Origin: Thioalkalivibrio sp.
Lineage (GTDB): Bacteria; Pseudomonadota; Gammaproteobacteria; Ectothiorhodospirales; Ectothiorhodospiraceae
Length of the DNA: 24,517 nucleotides
Assembly (NCBI GenBank): GCA_003550945.1
Contig: PULL01000308.1
Location: forward strand, 1-24,517
Reading direction: 5' to 3'
The translations under genes were made by a program, and so were the position numbers. The notes beneath the pieces are model-generated. The model saw nothing but the letters and a program-made list of their open reading frames with translations, was not told the DNA's origin and made no database searches. Below, one piece after another: positions 1-6,831 of the stretch. The first letter of the stretch is position 1. The number at the start of each line of letters is the position of its first letter.

Positions 1-320
1 GTCGGCTTGGGCAGGCCGGCGTATTTGCACGCCTGCTTCGCGGGACCGTAGGGGAACAGTTCGTACAGGTACTTGCTGTTGCCCTTGTCCGGCCCGAGCT
101 TCTTGCCGATGGCCTTGGTCAGCACGCGCACGGCGGGAGCAATCTGATACTCCTCGTAGTACTCGCGCAGGAAGTTGATGACTTCCCAGTGGTTCTCGTC
201 CAGGTCGGCACCGTCGGCCTTGGCCATTGCGGTCGCCAGTTCGGGGTTCCAGTCGTTCAGGTTGGCGAGGTAGCCTTCCTCGTCGGTTTCGTACGTCTTG
301 CCGCCAGCTTCGATAGGCAT
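1..320 (-). CDS. dsrC: DsrC, sulfur-carrier protein of the Dsr system (C-terminus cut by window edge)
   Basis: DsrC carries sulfur as a persulfide or trisulfide between the DsrEFH relay, DsrAB sulfite reductase and the DsrMKJOP membrane complex in the cytoplasm. The minus-strand frame opens with ATG at 320-318, preceded by GGAG, and stays open to base 1, giving 106 full codons of the usual 110 or so. Visible family blocks include EEGYLANLNDW (residues 14-24), HWEVINFLREYY (44-55) and YGPAKQACKYAGLPKP (91-106). The first conserved C-terminal cysteine is Cys98. The penultimate cysteine, normally about 11 residues later, falls outside the window, so its presence is assumed. It is the last visible gene of dsrABEFHC, 52 bases after dsrH. 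Compare the cysteine-free paralogue at 6490-6831. Confidence 0.95.
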   Translation of the reverse strand, partial: MPIEAGGKTYETDEEGYLANLNDWNPELATAMAKADGADLDENHWEVINFLREYYEEYQIAPAVRVLTKAIGKKLGPDKGNSKYLYELFPYGPAKQACKYAGLPKP

Positions 321-372
321 GGGATACTCCTGTTGCGTTCGTTTTGGGTTGGTTATGGGTTGGGCCAGCGGC

Positions 373-681
373 TCAGAGCCAGGACTGGACCCTCTCGTGC
401 TGTTCGGTGAGGTCGACGAAGCCGCCGTAATCCACGACCGAGATGCCTTCGATCACCTGCTCGGGCTTCATGCCGCGGGCGAGCAGGTCAGGTCCGAGGA
501 CATACAGAGTGTGCTCGGCGATGGCCCCGCGGACCATATCCTCGTGAGAGGTACCACGCACGGCAGCATAGACGCCGTCCTCGATCAGCAGGATCGCCGA
601 TCCGGGAAGGGCGTGGCCGATGCAGGCCGCGAGGGTGTTGCGCTCGAACGGTGACTTGTTGACGGTGTGCAGCATGCTCAT
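373..681 (-). CDS. dsrH: DsrH, sulfurtransferase subunit (TusB-like)
   Basis: DsrH is one subunit of the cytoplasmic DsrE2F2H2 hexamer, which passes sulfane sulfur to DsrC during sulfur oxidation. The protein has 102 residues, the expected length. It begins MSMLHTVNKSPFERN and contains LLIEDGVYAA and the late block GISVVDYGGFVDLT, all typical of DsrH. Cys20 matches the conserved cysteine of the family. The ATG at 681 has a GAGGA ribosome-binding site 7 bases upstream that overlaps the end of dsrF; the intergenic gap is only 10 bases, suggesting coupled translation. Identification is firm because both neighbours are the expected dsrF and dsrC. Confidence 0.95.
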   Translation of the reverse strand: MSMLHTVNKSPFERNTLAACIGHALPGSAILLIEDGVYAAVRGTSHEDMVRGAIAEHTLYVLGPDLLARGMKPEQVIEGISVVDYGGFVDLTEQHERVQSWL

Positions 682-691
682 TGCGGGTTCC

Positions 692-1084
692 TCAGAAGCT
701 CAGGATCACGTCCTGTTCGTCCATCAGTGCGGCCAGGGCCTCGCGACCCATGACTTCCACGGGAACGAGCAGATCGTCCTCGGAAAGCCCGCGCTCGGCC
801 AGCGATTCGGCCTCCACGTAGAGCTTCTCGACGTCGTAACCCTCGAGCGCACGGTACGTGGGCGAGAAGTTCTTCATGCCGATGCCGGCGGTGTCCTGAC
901 CCTTCTTGAGCTGGTACACGCCGTCATCCAGAAACGCCATGCTCACGTCCTGTTCGAAGGCGGCCGCGATCAGCACGACTTCCAGGGACTCCAGTGCATA
1001 GATGGTTCCGTACGGTGCCTTGCGGTTCACGTACATGAACTTCTTGATCGTGCCTGGACCTTCTTCTTCCCAAGGTTCTGACAT
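692..1084 (-). CDS. dsrF: DsrF, sulfur-relay subunit (TusC-like)
   Basis: DsrF is the middle subunit of the DsrEFH hexamer. The 130-residue product carries KKFMYVNRKAPYG near the N-terminus, followed by a DsrE-fold alternation of strands and helices with FLDDGVYQLKKGQDT in the centre. It contains no cysteine, so it is unlikely to be the persulfide carrier; that role falls to DsrE Cys78, while DsrH keeps Cys20. The ribosome-binding site is weak (AGGG about 9 bases before ATG). The gap to dsrE upstream is 97 bases and dsrH follows after 10 bases. Confidence 0.94.
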   Translation of the reverse strand: MSEPWEEEGPGTIKKFMYVNRKAPYGTIYALESLEVVLIAAAFEQDVSMAFLDDGVYQLKKGQDTAGIGMKNFSPTYRALEGYDVEKLYVEAESLAERGLSEDDLLVPVEVMGREALAALMDEQDVILSF

Positions 1085-1181
1085 TTGGTTCTACCCTAAG
1101 TGGTGATGTCGTTGTGGCCCGGGTGACCGGTTCGACGATGCACGTCGTGCGGCGGCTTGGCCGGGCCTGTCTGTTGCCTGA

Positions 1182-1574
1182 TCAGTCGCCGAACACGACC
1201 AGCCGGTCGCACTGGATTCCGGCCTCGATCAGCTGGCCGAGGCCGGAGATGCGGAAGCCGGGGGCGATGTTGTCGCCGTCCTTGCCCTGGCGCTTGGCCT
1301 CACCCTCGTCGAGCAGGCCGCGGCGCTGGGCGGCGGCGATGCAGATCACCATGTCGACGCCGTGCTGCTCGGCCATTTCGGTCCAGCGCACGGTGATGTT
1401 GCGGTCGTCCTGGGGAGGTACGCCGAAGCGGGTGCCGTTGTTCACGCCGTCGTGATAGAAGAACACGCGGAAGATCTCGTGACCCTTTTCCAGAGCGGCT
1501 TTAGCGAACTGATAGGCGGTGTCCGAGGCCTGGTGCTGATACGGGCCCTCGTTGACCAGAATTCCGTATTTCAT
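1182..1574 (-). CDS. dsrE: DsrE, persulfide-carrying sulfurtransferase subunit (TusD-like)
   Basis: DsrE receives sulfur from rhodanese/TusA-type donors and hands it to DsrC. The 130-residue protein starts MKYGILVNEGPY, has the FFYHDGVNNGT block (residues 38-48), and places Cys78 in the DMVICIAAAQRRG motif, the position of the conserved active-site cysteine known from Allochromatium DsrE. A second cysteine lies near the C-terminus. The start codon is at 1574; the upstream AGGA is 9 bases away and not strong. The 83-base gap to dsrB holds a strong hairpin (1603-1630), which may set the DsrAB to DsrEFH ratio. Confidence 0.95.
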   Translation of the reverse strand: MKYGILVNEGPYQHQASDTAYQFAKAALEKGHEIFRVFFYHDGVNNGTRFGVPPQDDRNITVRWTEMAEQHGVDMVICIAAAQRRGLLDEGEAKRQGKDGDNIAPGFRISGLGQLIEAGIQCDRLVVFGD

Positions 1575-1602
1575 TCGGTGTGTTCCTGTTGAGCCTGTTT
1601 GC

Positions 1603-1630
1603 GAACCGGCGGCCTTCAGGCCGCCGGTTC
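1603..1630 (-). other. Strong hairpin between dsrB and dsrE
   Basis: A perfect 13-bp inverted repeat (1603-1615 pairs with 1618-1630, two-base loop) lies inside the 83-base dsrB-dsrE gap. It is very GC-rich. In the minus-strand transcript no U-run follows, so it is not a standard intrinsic terminator. It would suit a transcript-stabilising or processing structure that uncouples dsrAB from dsrEFHC abundance. Confidence 0.6.
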
Positions 1631-1657
1631 ATCCTCTGCCGGGCCGTCTGGCCCCCG

Positions 1658-2734
1658 TCAGAACCGGATGTGCGTGGACGCGTTCAGGCTGTTGCGCGCG
1701 CCGCGCCAGTTCTCGATGTGGTACCGGGTGAAGGGCAGGCCGGTCTTCTCGAAGAACGCGGGCCAGCCGATGCGCTCGATCCAGTCGTTGATGCGCTCCC
1801 AATCCTGACCGTCTTCCTGGTAGACCTTCAGGATCCGCTTCACGATGGCGGTGGCCTCGGGCCAGCGGGGCGGGTTGTTCGGGATGCCGGAAGCGACCAG
1901 CTTCTGGAAGGTCGGCTTGCCGCGGGCGTTGGAGTGGTTGCCGCCCACCCAGATCGCGAACTTGGTGTGCTCGGCATCGTTGATCTGCATCGGGGGGCAG
2001 GGCGGGTAGCAGGCGCCGCAGCAGATGCACTTCTTCTCGTCGACTTCAAGCGAGGGCTTGCCGTTCACCAGCGCCGGCCGGATCGCGGCCACCGGGCAGC
2101 GTGCGACCACGGAGGGGCGCTCGCAGACGTTCGCGACGAGGTCGTGGTTGATCTTCGGCGGCTTGGTGTGCTGCACGTTGATCGCGATGTCGCCCTGGCC
2201 GCCGCAGTTGATCTGGCAGCAGGAAGTGGTGATGTGCACGCGGTTGGGCATGTTGTGGTTGCGGAACTCGTCGATGAGTTCGTCCATCATCGCCTTCACC
2301 ACGCCGGAGGCGTCGGTGCCGGGGATGTCGCAGTGCAGCCAGCCCTGGGTGTGGGAGATCATCGACACCGAATTGCGAGTGCCGCCGACGACGAAGCCGG
2401 CCTCTTCGAGGGCGTTGATCAGCGGTTCGACCTTCTCTTCGGCATCGATCATGTACTCGATGTTCGAGCGGATCGTGAAGCGCACGTAGCCGTCTGCGTA
2501 CTCATCACCGATGTCGCAGAGCTTGCGGATGGTGAACACGTCGAGGATGCGCTGGGTTCCGGCCTTTACGGTCCAGATCTTGTCGCCGAACTCGGATACG
2601 TGCAGCAGCACGCCCGGGCGCGGATGCTCGTGGTACTTCCACATGCCGAAGTTGCGGCGCATCACCGGATGCATGTACTGGAAACCGTCCGGGCAACCGG
2701 ATTCGATCGGCGGACGCATGGCTGGTTGTGACAT
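1658..2734 (-). CDS. dsrB: DsrB, reverse-type dissimilatory sulfite reductase beta subunit
   Basis: DsrB forms the alpha2beta2 siroheme sulfite reductase with DsrA; in sulfur oxidisers it runs in the oxidative direction, producing sulfite in the cytoplasm. The 358-residue product has the siroheme-side motif HITTSCCQINCGGQGD (residues 168-182, Cys172, Cys173 and Cys177) and further cysteines at 204 and 213. An inserted ferredoxin domain carries clustered cysteines at 236, 238, 239, 242 and 246 (CICCGACYPPC). The C-terminus has the usual ERIGWPAFFEKTGLPFT block. ATG at 2734 has GGAG 6 bases upstream. It follows dsrA by 59 bases. Confidence 0.97.
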   Translation of the reverse strand: MSQPAMRPPIESGCPDGFQYMHPVMRRNFGMWKYHEHPRPGVLLHVSEFGDKIWTVKAGTQRILDVFTIRKLCDIGDEYADGYVRFTIRSNIEYMIDAEEKVEPLINALEEAGFVVGGTRNSVSMISHTQGWLHCDIPGTDASGVVKAMMDELIDEFRNHNMPNRVHITTSCCQINCGGQGDIAINVQHTKPPKINHDLVANVCERPSVVARCPVAAIRPALVNGKPSLEVDEKKCICCGACYPPCPPMQINDAEHTKFAIWVGGNHSNARGKPTFQKLVASGIPNNPPRWPEATAIVKRILKVYQEDGQDWERINDWIERIGWPAFFEKTGLPFTRYHIENWRGARNSLNASTHIRF

Positions 2735-2784
2735 CGATTGCTCCTGCTATCTCTTGAATTCGTGGGGTTCGGTCAGGGGGCGGA

Positions 2785-2805
2785 GCCGCGGGATCAACCC
2801 GCGGC
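2785..2805 (-). other. Hairpin across the dsrA stop codon
   Basis: An 8-bp perfect inverted repeat (2785-2792 with 2798-2805, five-base loop) spans the dsrA stop at 2794-2796, upstream of dsrB on the minus strand. There is no U-run, so it is not a terminator. It may protect the dsrA 3' end or modulate coupling to dsrB. In DNA this GC-rich, such a short stem can also arise by chance. Confidence 0.35.
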
Positions 2806-4059
2806 GGCCTGCCGCTGTTCCATCTTCTTGCGCAGGTAGTTCTCCGCGGCCTCGTCGAAGTCGTCCATGCGGATGTAGGAGCTCTGGCGCGGGTGGTTGA
2901 CCATGTTCGGGTCGGCGTCGAGGCCCATGCCCTTCAGGAAGTTCACCAGGCCGATGCGCTCGATCATTTCGCCGCAGCGCTCGTGCTCCAGCCCGTTCTC
3001 GGCCCAGAAGTCGATGATGTTCTCGGCGAGCTCCACCAGCTCCTGGTAGTCGTCTTCGGTTTCGAGTTTCTTGAACGGCACGATCACGGTGCCCATCAGG
3101 TCGCCGATCTTCAGCGTGCGCTTGCCGCCGACCAGGATGGTCACACCCTTGTCGTCACCGGGGGACAGGGCCTTGGTCATCACGTTGATGCAGTGCATGC
3201 AGCGCACGCAGTTGCTGTTGTCGATGGTCAGCGTGTTGTCCTCGTTCAGCGTCATGCACTTGGACGGGCAACGGTTGATCACGTCCAGATGAACCTTGTC
3301 GCGGCCGTATTCGGCGACGAAGTTCTTCACCTCTTCCTGGTCGATCTTGATGTCGTCGCGCCAGGTGCCGATCACCGCGAAGTCGGAGCGCTCGATCGCG
3401 TTCACGCAGTCGTTCGCGCAGCCCGAGACCTTGAACTTGAACTTGTACGGCAGGGACGGGCGGTGCACGTCGTCGGTGAACCGGTTCAGCAGGGTACGGT
3501 GCACGCGCTGCTCGTTCACGCAGGACTGTTCGCAGCGGGCCGCGCCGACGCAGGACATGCCGGTGCGCACGCAGGGGCCGGCGCCGCCGAGGTCCCAGCC
3601 GTATTCATTGATCTCGTCGAAGAAGGCCTGGGTGTTCGTGGTGTTCACGCCGATGAACATCGCGTTGCCGGTCTGGCCGTGGAAGGTGATCAGGCCCGAA
3701 CCGTGCTTTTCCCAGCTGTTGGCCAGCTGGCGCAGCATGTCGGTGGTGTAGAAGTTGCCGGCCGGCGGCTGCACGCGCACGGTGTGGAACTCGCGCGACT
3801 CGGGGAAGGCCTTGGCGACTTCGGAAAAGCGCGGAATGATGCCGGAACCGTAACCGAACACCGATACCGTACCGCCCTTCCAGTATCCCTTGCGGGTCTC
3901 GTAGGAATGCTCGAGCTGACCCAACAGGTCGTTGGTCATGTTCTGGATGCGCTCGTCCGGATGCTCGTCACGGAGGCGCTTGATGCCCGAGATGAAGCTC
4001 GGCCAGGGGCCGTTTTCCAACTCGTCGAGCATGGGGGTCGGATGATGTTGGTTCGCCAT
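2794..4059 (-). CDS. dsrA: DsrA, reverse-type dissimilatory sulfite reductase alpha subunit
   Basis: DsrA is the catalytic partner of DsrB. The 421-residue reading begins MANQHHPTPML, matching the usual DsrA N-terminus. It starts at 4059, where AAGGAGA sits just upstream; the frame stays open further (to 4182) but that extension does not look like the family. Visible motifs include KGGTVSVFGYG (61-71) and siroheme/[4Fe-4S] ligands Cys170-x5-Cys176 and Cys214-x3-Cys218. A ferredoxin insert has cysteines at 264, 268, 284, 287 and 290, and the C-terminal region contains HPRQSSYIRMDD. It is the first gene of the operon and is transcribed divergently from the cluster starting at 4592. Confidence 0.97.
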   Translation of the reverse strand: MANQHHPTPMLDELENGPWPSFISGIKRLRDEHPDERIQNMTNDLLGQLEHSYETRKGYWKGGTVSVFGYGSGIIPRFSEVAKAFPESREFHTVRVQPPAGNFYTTDMLRQLANSWEKHGSGLITFHGQTGNAMFIGVNTTNTQAFFDEINEYGWDLGGAGPCVRTGMSCVGAARCEQSCVNEQRVHRTLLNRFTDDVHRPSLPYKFKFKVSGCANDCVNAIERSDFAVIGTWRDDIKIDQEEVKNFVAEYGRDKVHLDVINRCPSKCMTLNEDNTLTIDNSNCVRCMHCINVMTKALSPGDDKGVTILVGGKRTLKIGDLMGTVIVPFKKLETEDDYQELVELAENIIDFWAENGLEHERCGEMIERIGLVNFLKGMGLDADPNMVNHPRQSSYIRMDDFDEAAENYLRKKMEQRQAAAG

Positions 4060-4225
4060 GGCGGTCTCCTTGGTCGGGTTCTTCGATGCAGGCCGGTTCG
4101 CTGCGTCCGGGTTCGGTGCCTGGGTTCGTTCCGGAATCGCGGCTGGCAACCCTGGCAGGCGGTGCGTCAGCGGCAATTCCACGGCCGAGGGACTCCCAGC
4201 GAATCACCTCGTCGCACGGTGGCTA

Positions 4226-4252
4226 ACTCTAGGTTCCGGGAACCGGCGAAAA
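4226..4252 (-). promoter_or_regulatory. Candidate dsrA promoter with internal palindrome
   Basis: On the minus strand, TTTTCG (4252-4247) and TAGAGT (4231-4226) are 15 bases apart, a rather short sigma70 spacing. The spacer is almost entirely a perfect 6-1-6 palindrome, GGTTCC-G-GGAACC (4232-4244). A dyad between -35 and -10 is a classic repressor or redox-regulator position. The element matches are partial, so this is a candidate only. Confidence 0.3.
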
Positions 4253-4419
4253 CATCCTACTCATGGGGGGGAGGTCGGGCGGGCGTCTATCTCCCATGGG
4301 ATATGGGGAAACCGCGGCATCGGCCTGCCTGCCGAGGCCCGAGGGGCCGCATCGGCCGGGAGTTCCGATTGCGACGGGGCTTGCCGGGCCGATGCCGGCC
4401 GCGCGTCGCGGACCCGGGG

Positions 4420-4464
4420 CTATCCCGGATGGATAGTTGTCGCCGCGCAACAGCCGAATAAACT
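4420..4464 (+). promoter_or_regulatory. Candidate promoter and operator for the plus-strand cluster
   Basis: TTGTCG (4437-4442) and TAAACT (4459-4464) are separated by 16 bases, each matching the sigma70 consensus at four of six positions. An inverted repeat, CTATCC-N5-GGATAG (4420-4436), directly abuts the -35 element, a typical activator position. The implied transcript leader is roughly 90-120 bases. No transcription data are available. Confidence 0.4.
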
Positions 4465-4591
4465 TCTGCCCTTCCGCAAGAAGCCGCGCCCGGTCGCGGG
4501 AGCCGGGACCGTATGCGGGTCCGGTCAACGCCGGGTGGGCGATACGAGGATTCAGACGGCCGTGATCACGAACACCATCCCTGCGAGCCCA

Positions 4592-5500
4592 ATGGGCCGG
4601 TCGGCAATGCCGCCCGGCGGCAGTCCCTTCGATCTGGGGGACCCTGCGGCCTACCGGCGCTGGCGCGAGGAGAAGCTGGAGCGTTTTCCGGGGTCGGTCG
4701 ACGATCTGCTGGTCGAAGTGGACGACCCCTCCCGTCTGGCCGACGCGGAGCGCGCGGCGCTGTTGGACCGCATCCGCAGGGCGAACCTGGTCGTTTACCG
4801 TTGCCGTCGCCAGGTGGTCAACCGCGACATGCTGCGGAGTTTCGGACGTGCGCTCGGCCTCTCGCGGCTGGACGACCACCTGTGCGCGGAGGAGGACGGG
4901 ATCAGCCAGCTGACCGTCAGCGACGGTGCGGGACAAACGGGCGAATACATTCCGTACACCGACCGTCCGCTGAGCTGGCACTGCGACGGCTATTACAATG
5001 AGTCGGAGCGGATGATCCGCGCGATGCTGCTGCACTGCGCGCGGCCTGCCGCGGAGGGTGGCGAGAACGCGCTGATGGACCACGAGATGCTGTACATCGC
5101 GCTGCGCGATGCGGGCAGCGAATACATCGAGGCCCTGATGCATCCGGAAGCCCTGGCGATTCCGGCCAACGTTCAGCACGGCGAGGTGATCCGCCCCGAG
5201 CGGGTGGGTCCGGTTTTCAGCGTGGATCCGGGTACCGGGGCGCTGCACATGCGCTTTACCGCGCGTGGCCGCAATATCCGCTGGCGGGACGACCCCGTCA
5301 CGCGGGAAGCCGTGGACAGGATCGGCCGGCTGCTGGACGCGGCGGACGCACCGGTGTTCCGGCTGCGCCTGCAACCCGGCGATGGCATCCTCTGCAATAA
5401 CGTACTCCATAACCGCACGGGCTTCCGCGACCACCCCGAACCGGAGCGCAAGCGCCTGGTCTTCCGGGCGCGCTACCTGGACCGTGTGGCCGAAACCTGA
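4592..5500 (+). CDS. TauD/TfdA-family Fe(II)/2-oxoglutarate-dependent dioxygenase
   Basis: Predicted cytoplasmic non-heme iron oxygenase; the substrate is unknown. From ATG 4592 it has 302 residues. The facial-triad ligands are visible: His130 and Asp132 in SWHCDGYYN, and His273 in NNVLHNRTGFRD. Arg288 or Arg292 in KRLVFRARY is the likely 2-oxoglutarate anchor. The family fold seems complete. The start is uncertain: ATG 4592, ATG 4607 and GTG 4562 are all in frame, and no candidate has a convincing ribosome-binding site; similarity to the family appears to begin around FDLGDPAAYRRWREEKL. It is the first gene of the cluster divergent from dsrA, with the next gene only 9 bases downstream. Taurine or another sulfonate is one possible substrate type for the superfamily, but nothing here fixes it. 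Confidence 0.85.
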   Translation: MGRSAMPPGGSPFDLGDPAAYRRWREEKLERFPGSVDDLLVEVDDPSRLADAERAALLDRIRRANLVVYRCRRQVVNRDMLRSFGRALGLSRLDDHLCAEEDGISQLTVSDGAGQTGEYIPYTDRPLSWHCDGYYNESERMIRAMLLHCARPAAEGGENALMDHEMLYIALRDAGSEYIEALMHPEALAIPANVQHGEVIRPERVGPVFSVDPGTGALHMRFTARGRNIRWRDDPVTREAVDRIGRLLDAADAPVFRLRLQPGDGILCNNVLHNRTGFRDHPEPERKRLVFRARYLDRVAET

Positions 5501-5509
5501 GGTGTCGGA

Positions 5510-5701
5510 ATGATTTGGTTGAGCGAGATGCTTTTGCAGAACCAGGACCTCGAGTCCTTCCAGCAGTTGATCGAACTGGTGCGCGAGCGTGCCCGCGAGG
5601 GCGAGCGCTTCCTCAGCTCCGATGTGCGCCCGCCGTTCCCGGACACCCCCATGGACTGGGAGGAACGGATCGAGGCCGCTTTCACCTCGCCGAACGACTG
5701 A
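5510..5701 (+). CDS. Small hypothetical protein, 63 aa
   Basis: I do not recognise a family. The 63-residue acidic protein begins MIWLSEMLLQNQDLESFQQ, reads as one amphipathic helix to about residue 35, then has a Pro/Asp-rich tail with a PMDWEERIEAAF helix. It has no cysteines, signal peptide or membrane segment. Third codon positions are overwhelmingly G or C, as in neighbouring genes, and GAGG lies upstream of the ATG. Gaps of 9 bases upstream and 12 bases downstream place it in the same transcript as the dioxygenase and the Cas6-like gene, so a small partner or adaptor is plausible. Confidence 0.7.
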   Translation: MIWLSEMLLQNQDLESFQQLIELVRERAREGERFLSSDVRPPFPDTPMDWEERIEAAFTSPND

Positions 5702-5713
5702 GCGGCGGCCGCA

Positions 5714-6397
5714 ATGTTCTGGGACGAAACGACCCCTTTGGATGAGCTGTCCGGGTTGCGCGACGTGGTCGACGTCGCGTTCCGGATCGATTGCCCCTGT
5801 CTGCCGCTGGATCACGCGCACGCCTTGTCTACCGCGCTGCTCGCGCAGCTGCCATGGCTCGATACGGAGCCTTTCGCCGGGGTGCACCTGATCCACGGGG
5901 CAGAGTCGGGCAACGGCTGGATGCGTCCGCAGGACCCGGAGAAGGACCTGCTGCACCTGTCGCGACGCGCCCGGCTGCGTCTGCGGGTGCCGCAGGAGCG
6001 CAGCGACGAGGCCGCCGCGCTGGTCGGTGCGCAGCTGGACGTCGAGGGGTTCTCCGTCGCCATCGGCCCGATGAACGTGCTGCCGCTCGATCCGCTGCCG
6101 GTGGTTTTCGCCCGCTACGTGGTTTCCGATCCGGATCAGGGCGAGGCGGACTTCCTTGCGCAGATGGCCGAGGAGCTGCAGGAACTCGGCGTGTCGGCCA
6201 CGAAGCTTCTCAGCGGCCGCAGCCATGTGCTGCGGATCCCCGGCGGACTGTTGCACACGCGCAGCCTGATGGTCGCGGAACTGTCGCCCGAATCCTCGCT
6301 GCGGCTGCAGCGCAGCGGGATCGGCCCTGATCGCGCAAGGGGCTGTGGGCTGTTCATCGGGCACAAGGACATCGCGCCGGTGCCGGGCACGGCTTGA
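5714..6397 (+). CDS. Orphan Cas6/Cmx6-like protein (RAMP fold, type I-MYXAN Cas6 family)
   Basis: The 227-residue protein resembles Cas6/Cmx6, the RNA endonuclease that processes CRISPR transcripts in type I-MYXAN systems. Visible signs are an N-terminal strand VDVAFRI (19-25), then LPLDHAHALSTALLAQLPWL (30-49) containing His34, the position of a histidine in many Cmx6 proteins. A strand RARLRLRVPQER (85-96) follows, and the end holds SPESSLRLQRSGIGPD and the glycine-rich loop RARGCGLFIG (207-216) that closes RAMP folds. No CRISPR repeats or other cas genes are visible in this window. It sits between a 63-aa gene and an RspA-type DsrC homologue next to dsr, so a role in sulfur-gene RNA metabolism, or a repurposed RNA-binding fold, is more likely than immunity. 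The family call is from motif memory. Confidence 0.7.
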   Translation: MFWDETTPLDELSGLRDVVDVAFRIDCPCLPLDHAHALSTALLAQLPWLDTEPFAGVHLIHGAESGNGWMRPQDPEKDLLHLSRRARLRLRVPQERSDEAAALVGAQLDVEGFSVAIGPMNVLPLDPLPVVFARYVVSDPDQGEADFLAQMAEELQELGVSATKLLSGRSHVLRIPGGLLHTRSLMVAELSPESSLRLQRSGIGPDRARGCGLFIGHKDIAPVPGTA

Positions 6398-6489
6398 CCG
6401 GATCTGACGGGATCGCTCGACGGGGATCCGAAAGCAGCAACGCGGGCGAACACCTTGCAATGGCTCATTCGACCAAGGGAGGAAAGCAC

Positions 6490-6831
6490 ATGAGTCTGGA
6501 AGTTGACGGTAGCACCATCGAGACCAATCCCAACGGGTATCTCGTGGAATTGTCGGACTGGAGCGAAAAGGTGGCCGAGGCCATCGCCGCGAAGGAGGGG
6601 ATCGAGCTGACCCAGCGCCACTGGGATCTGATCAACTACCTTCGCGACGAATATTTCAACAACAACGAAAACCAGCCCAACACGCGCAACATCGTGAAGG
6701 CGATGCAGCAGCTGTGGGACGACCGGAGCGTGGACGCGAAAACCGTCTACGACCTCTTCCCGCTCGACCCCAGCAAGCAGGGCGGCCGCGTCGCGGGTTT
6801 GCCGGAAAGCCGGCGCAAGGGTGGCTACTGA
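6490..6831 (+). CDS. rspA: DsrC-family protein without cysteines (RspA type)
   Basis: The 113-residue product has the DsrC/TusE fold signature: NPNGYLVELSDW (13-24), LTQRHWDLINYLRDEY (40-55) and a C-terminal arm SKQGGRVAGLP (95-105). In canonical DsrC that arm reads KQAC and ends in a penultimate Cys. Here those positions are Gly99 and about Lys110, and the protein contains no cysteine at all, so it cannot carry sulfur as DsrC does. Such cysteine-less homologues have been called RspA, for regulatory sulfur-related proteins. The ATG at 6490 is chosen because GGAGG lies 7 bases upstream; the open frame extends back to 6394. It lies on the opposite strand to, and about 6.2 kb from, genuine dsrC at 1-320. 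Confidence 0.88.
   Translation: MSLEVDGSTIETNPNGYLVELSDWSEKVAEAIAAKEGIELTQRHWDLINYLRDEYFNNNENQPNTRNIVKAMQQLWDDRSVDAKTVYDLFPLDPSKQGGRVAGLPESRRKGGY

Larger units (their letters stand above)
4060..4591. other. Divergent intergenic region between dsrA and the dioxygenase cluster
   Basis: This 532-base stretch holds no gene I can support. It separates the minus-strand dsr operon from a plus-strand seven-gene cluster, so it should contain promoters for both. I see three short perfect palindromes: GGTTCC-G-GGAACC (4232-4244), TCCCATGGGA (4292-4301) and CTATCC-N5-GGATAG (4420-4436). Two sit in or against candidate promoters. Long reading frames cross the region on both strands, but they continue the frames of flanking genes and lack family signals. 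Confidence 0.6.

Noticed and set aside
4060..4182. N-terminal extension of DsrA to the open-frame start at 4182
   Set aside because: The extra 41 residues do not resemble DsrA, and AAGGAGA directly precedes the ATG at 4059.
2893..4461. 522-codon plus-strand open frame over dsrA
   Set aside because: Antisense to dsrA, whose siroheme and ferredoxin cysteines are all intact on the minus strand.
5714..6397. Functional CRISPR-Cas system around the Cas6-like gene
   Set aside because: No direct-repeat array, Cas1, Cas2, Cas3 or Cascade gene is visible in the window; only the single Cas6-like gene supports it.
4229..6460. 743-codon minus-strand open frame over the dioxygenase and Cas6-like genes
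   Set aside because: It is antisense to two genes with visible motifs and its sequence is Arg/His/Gln-rich without domains.
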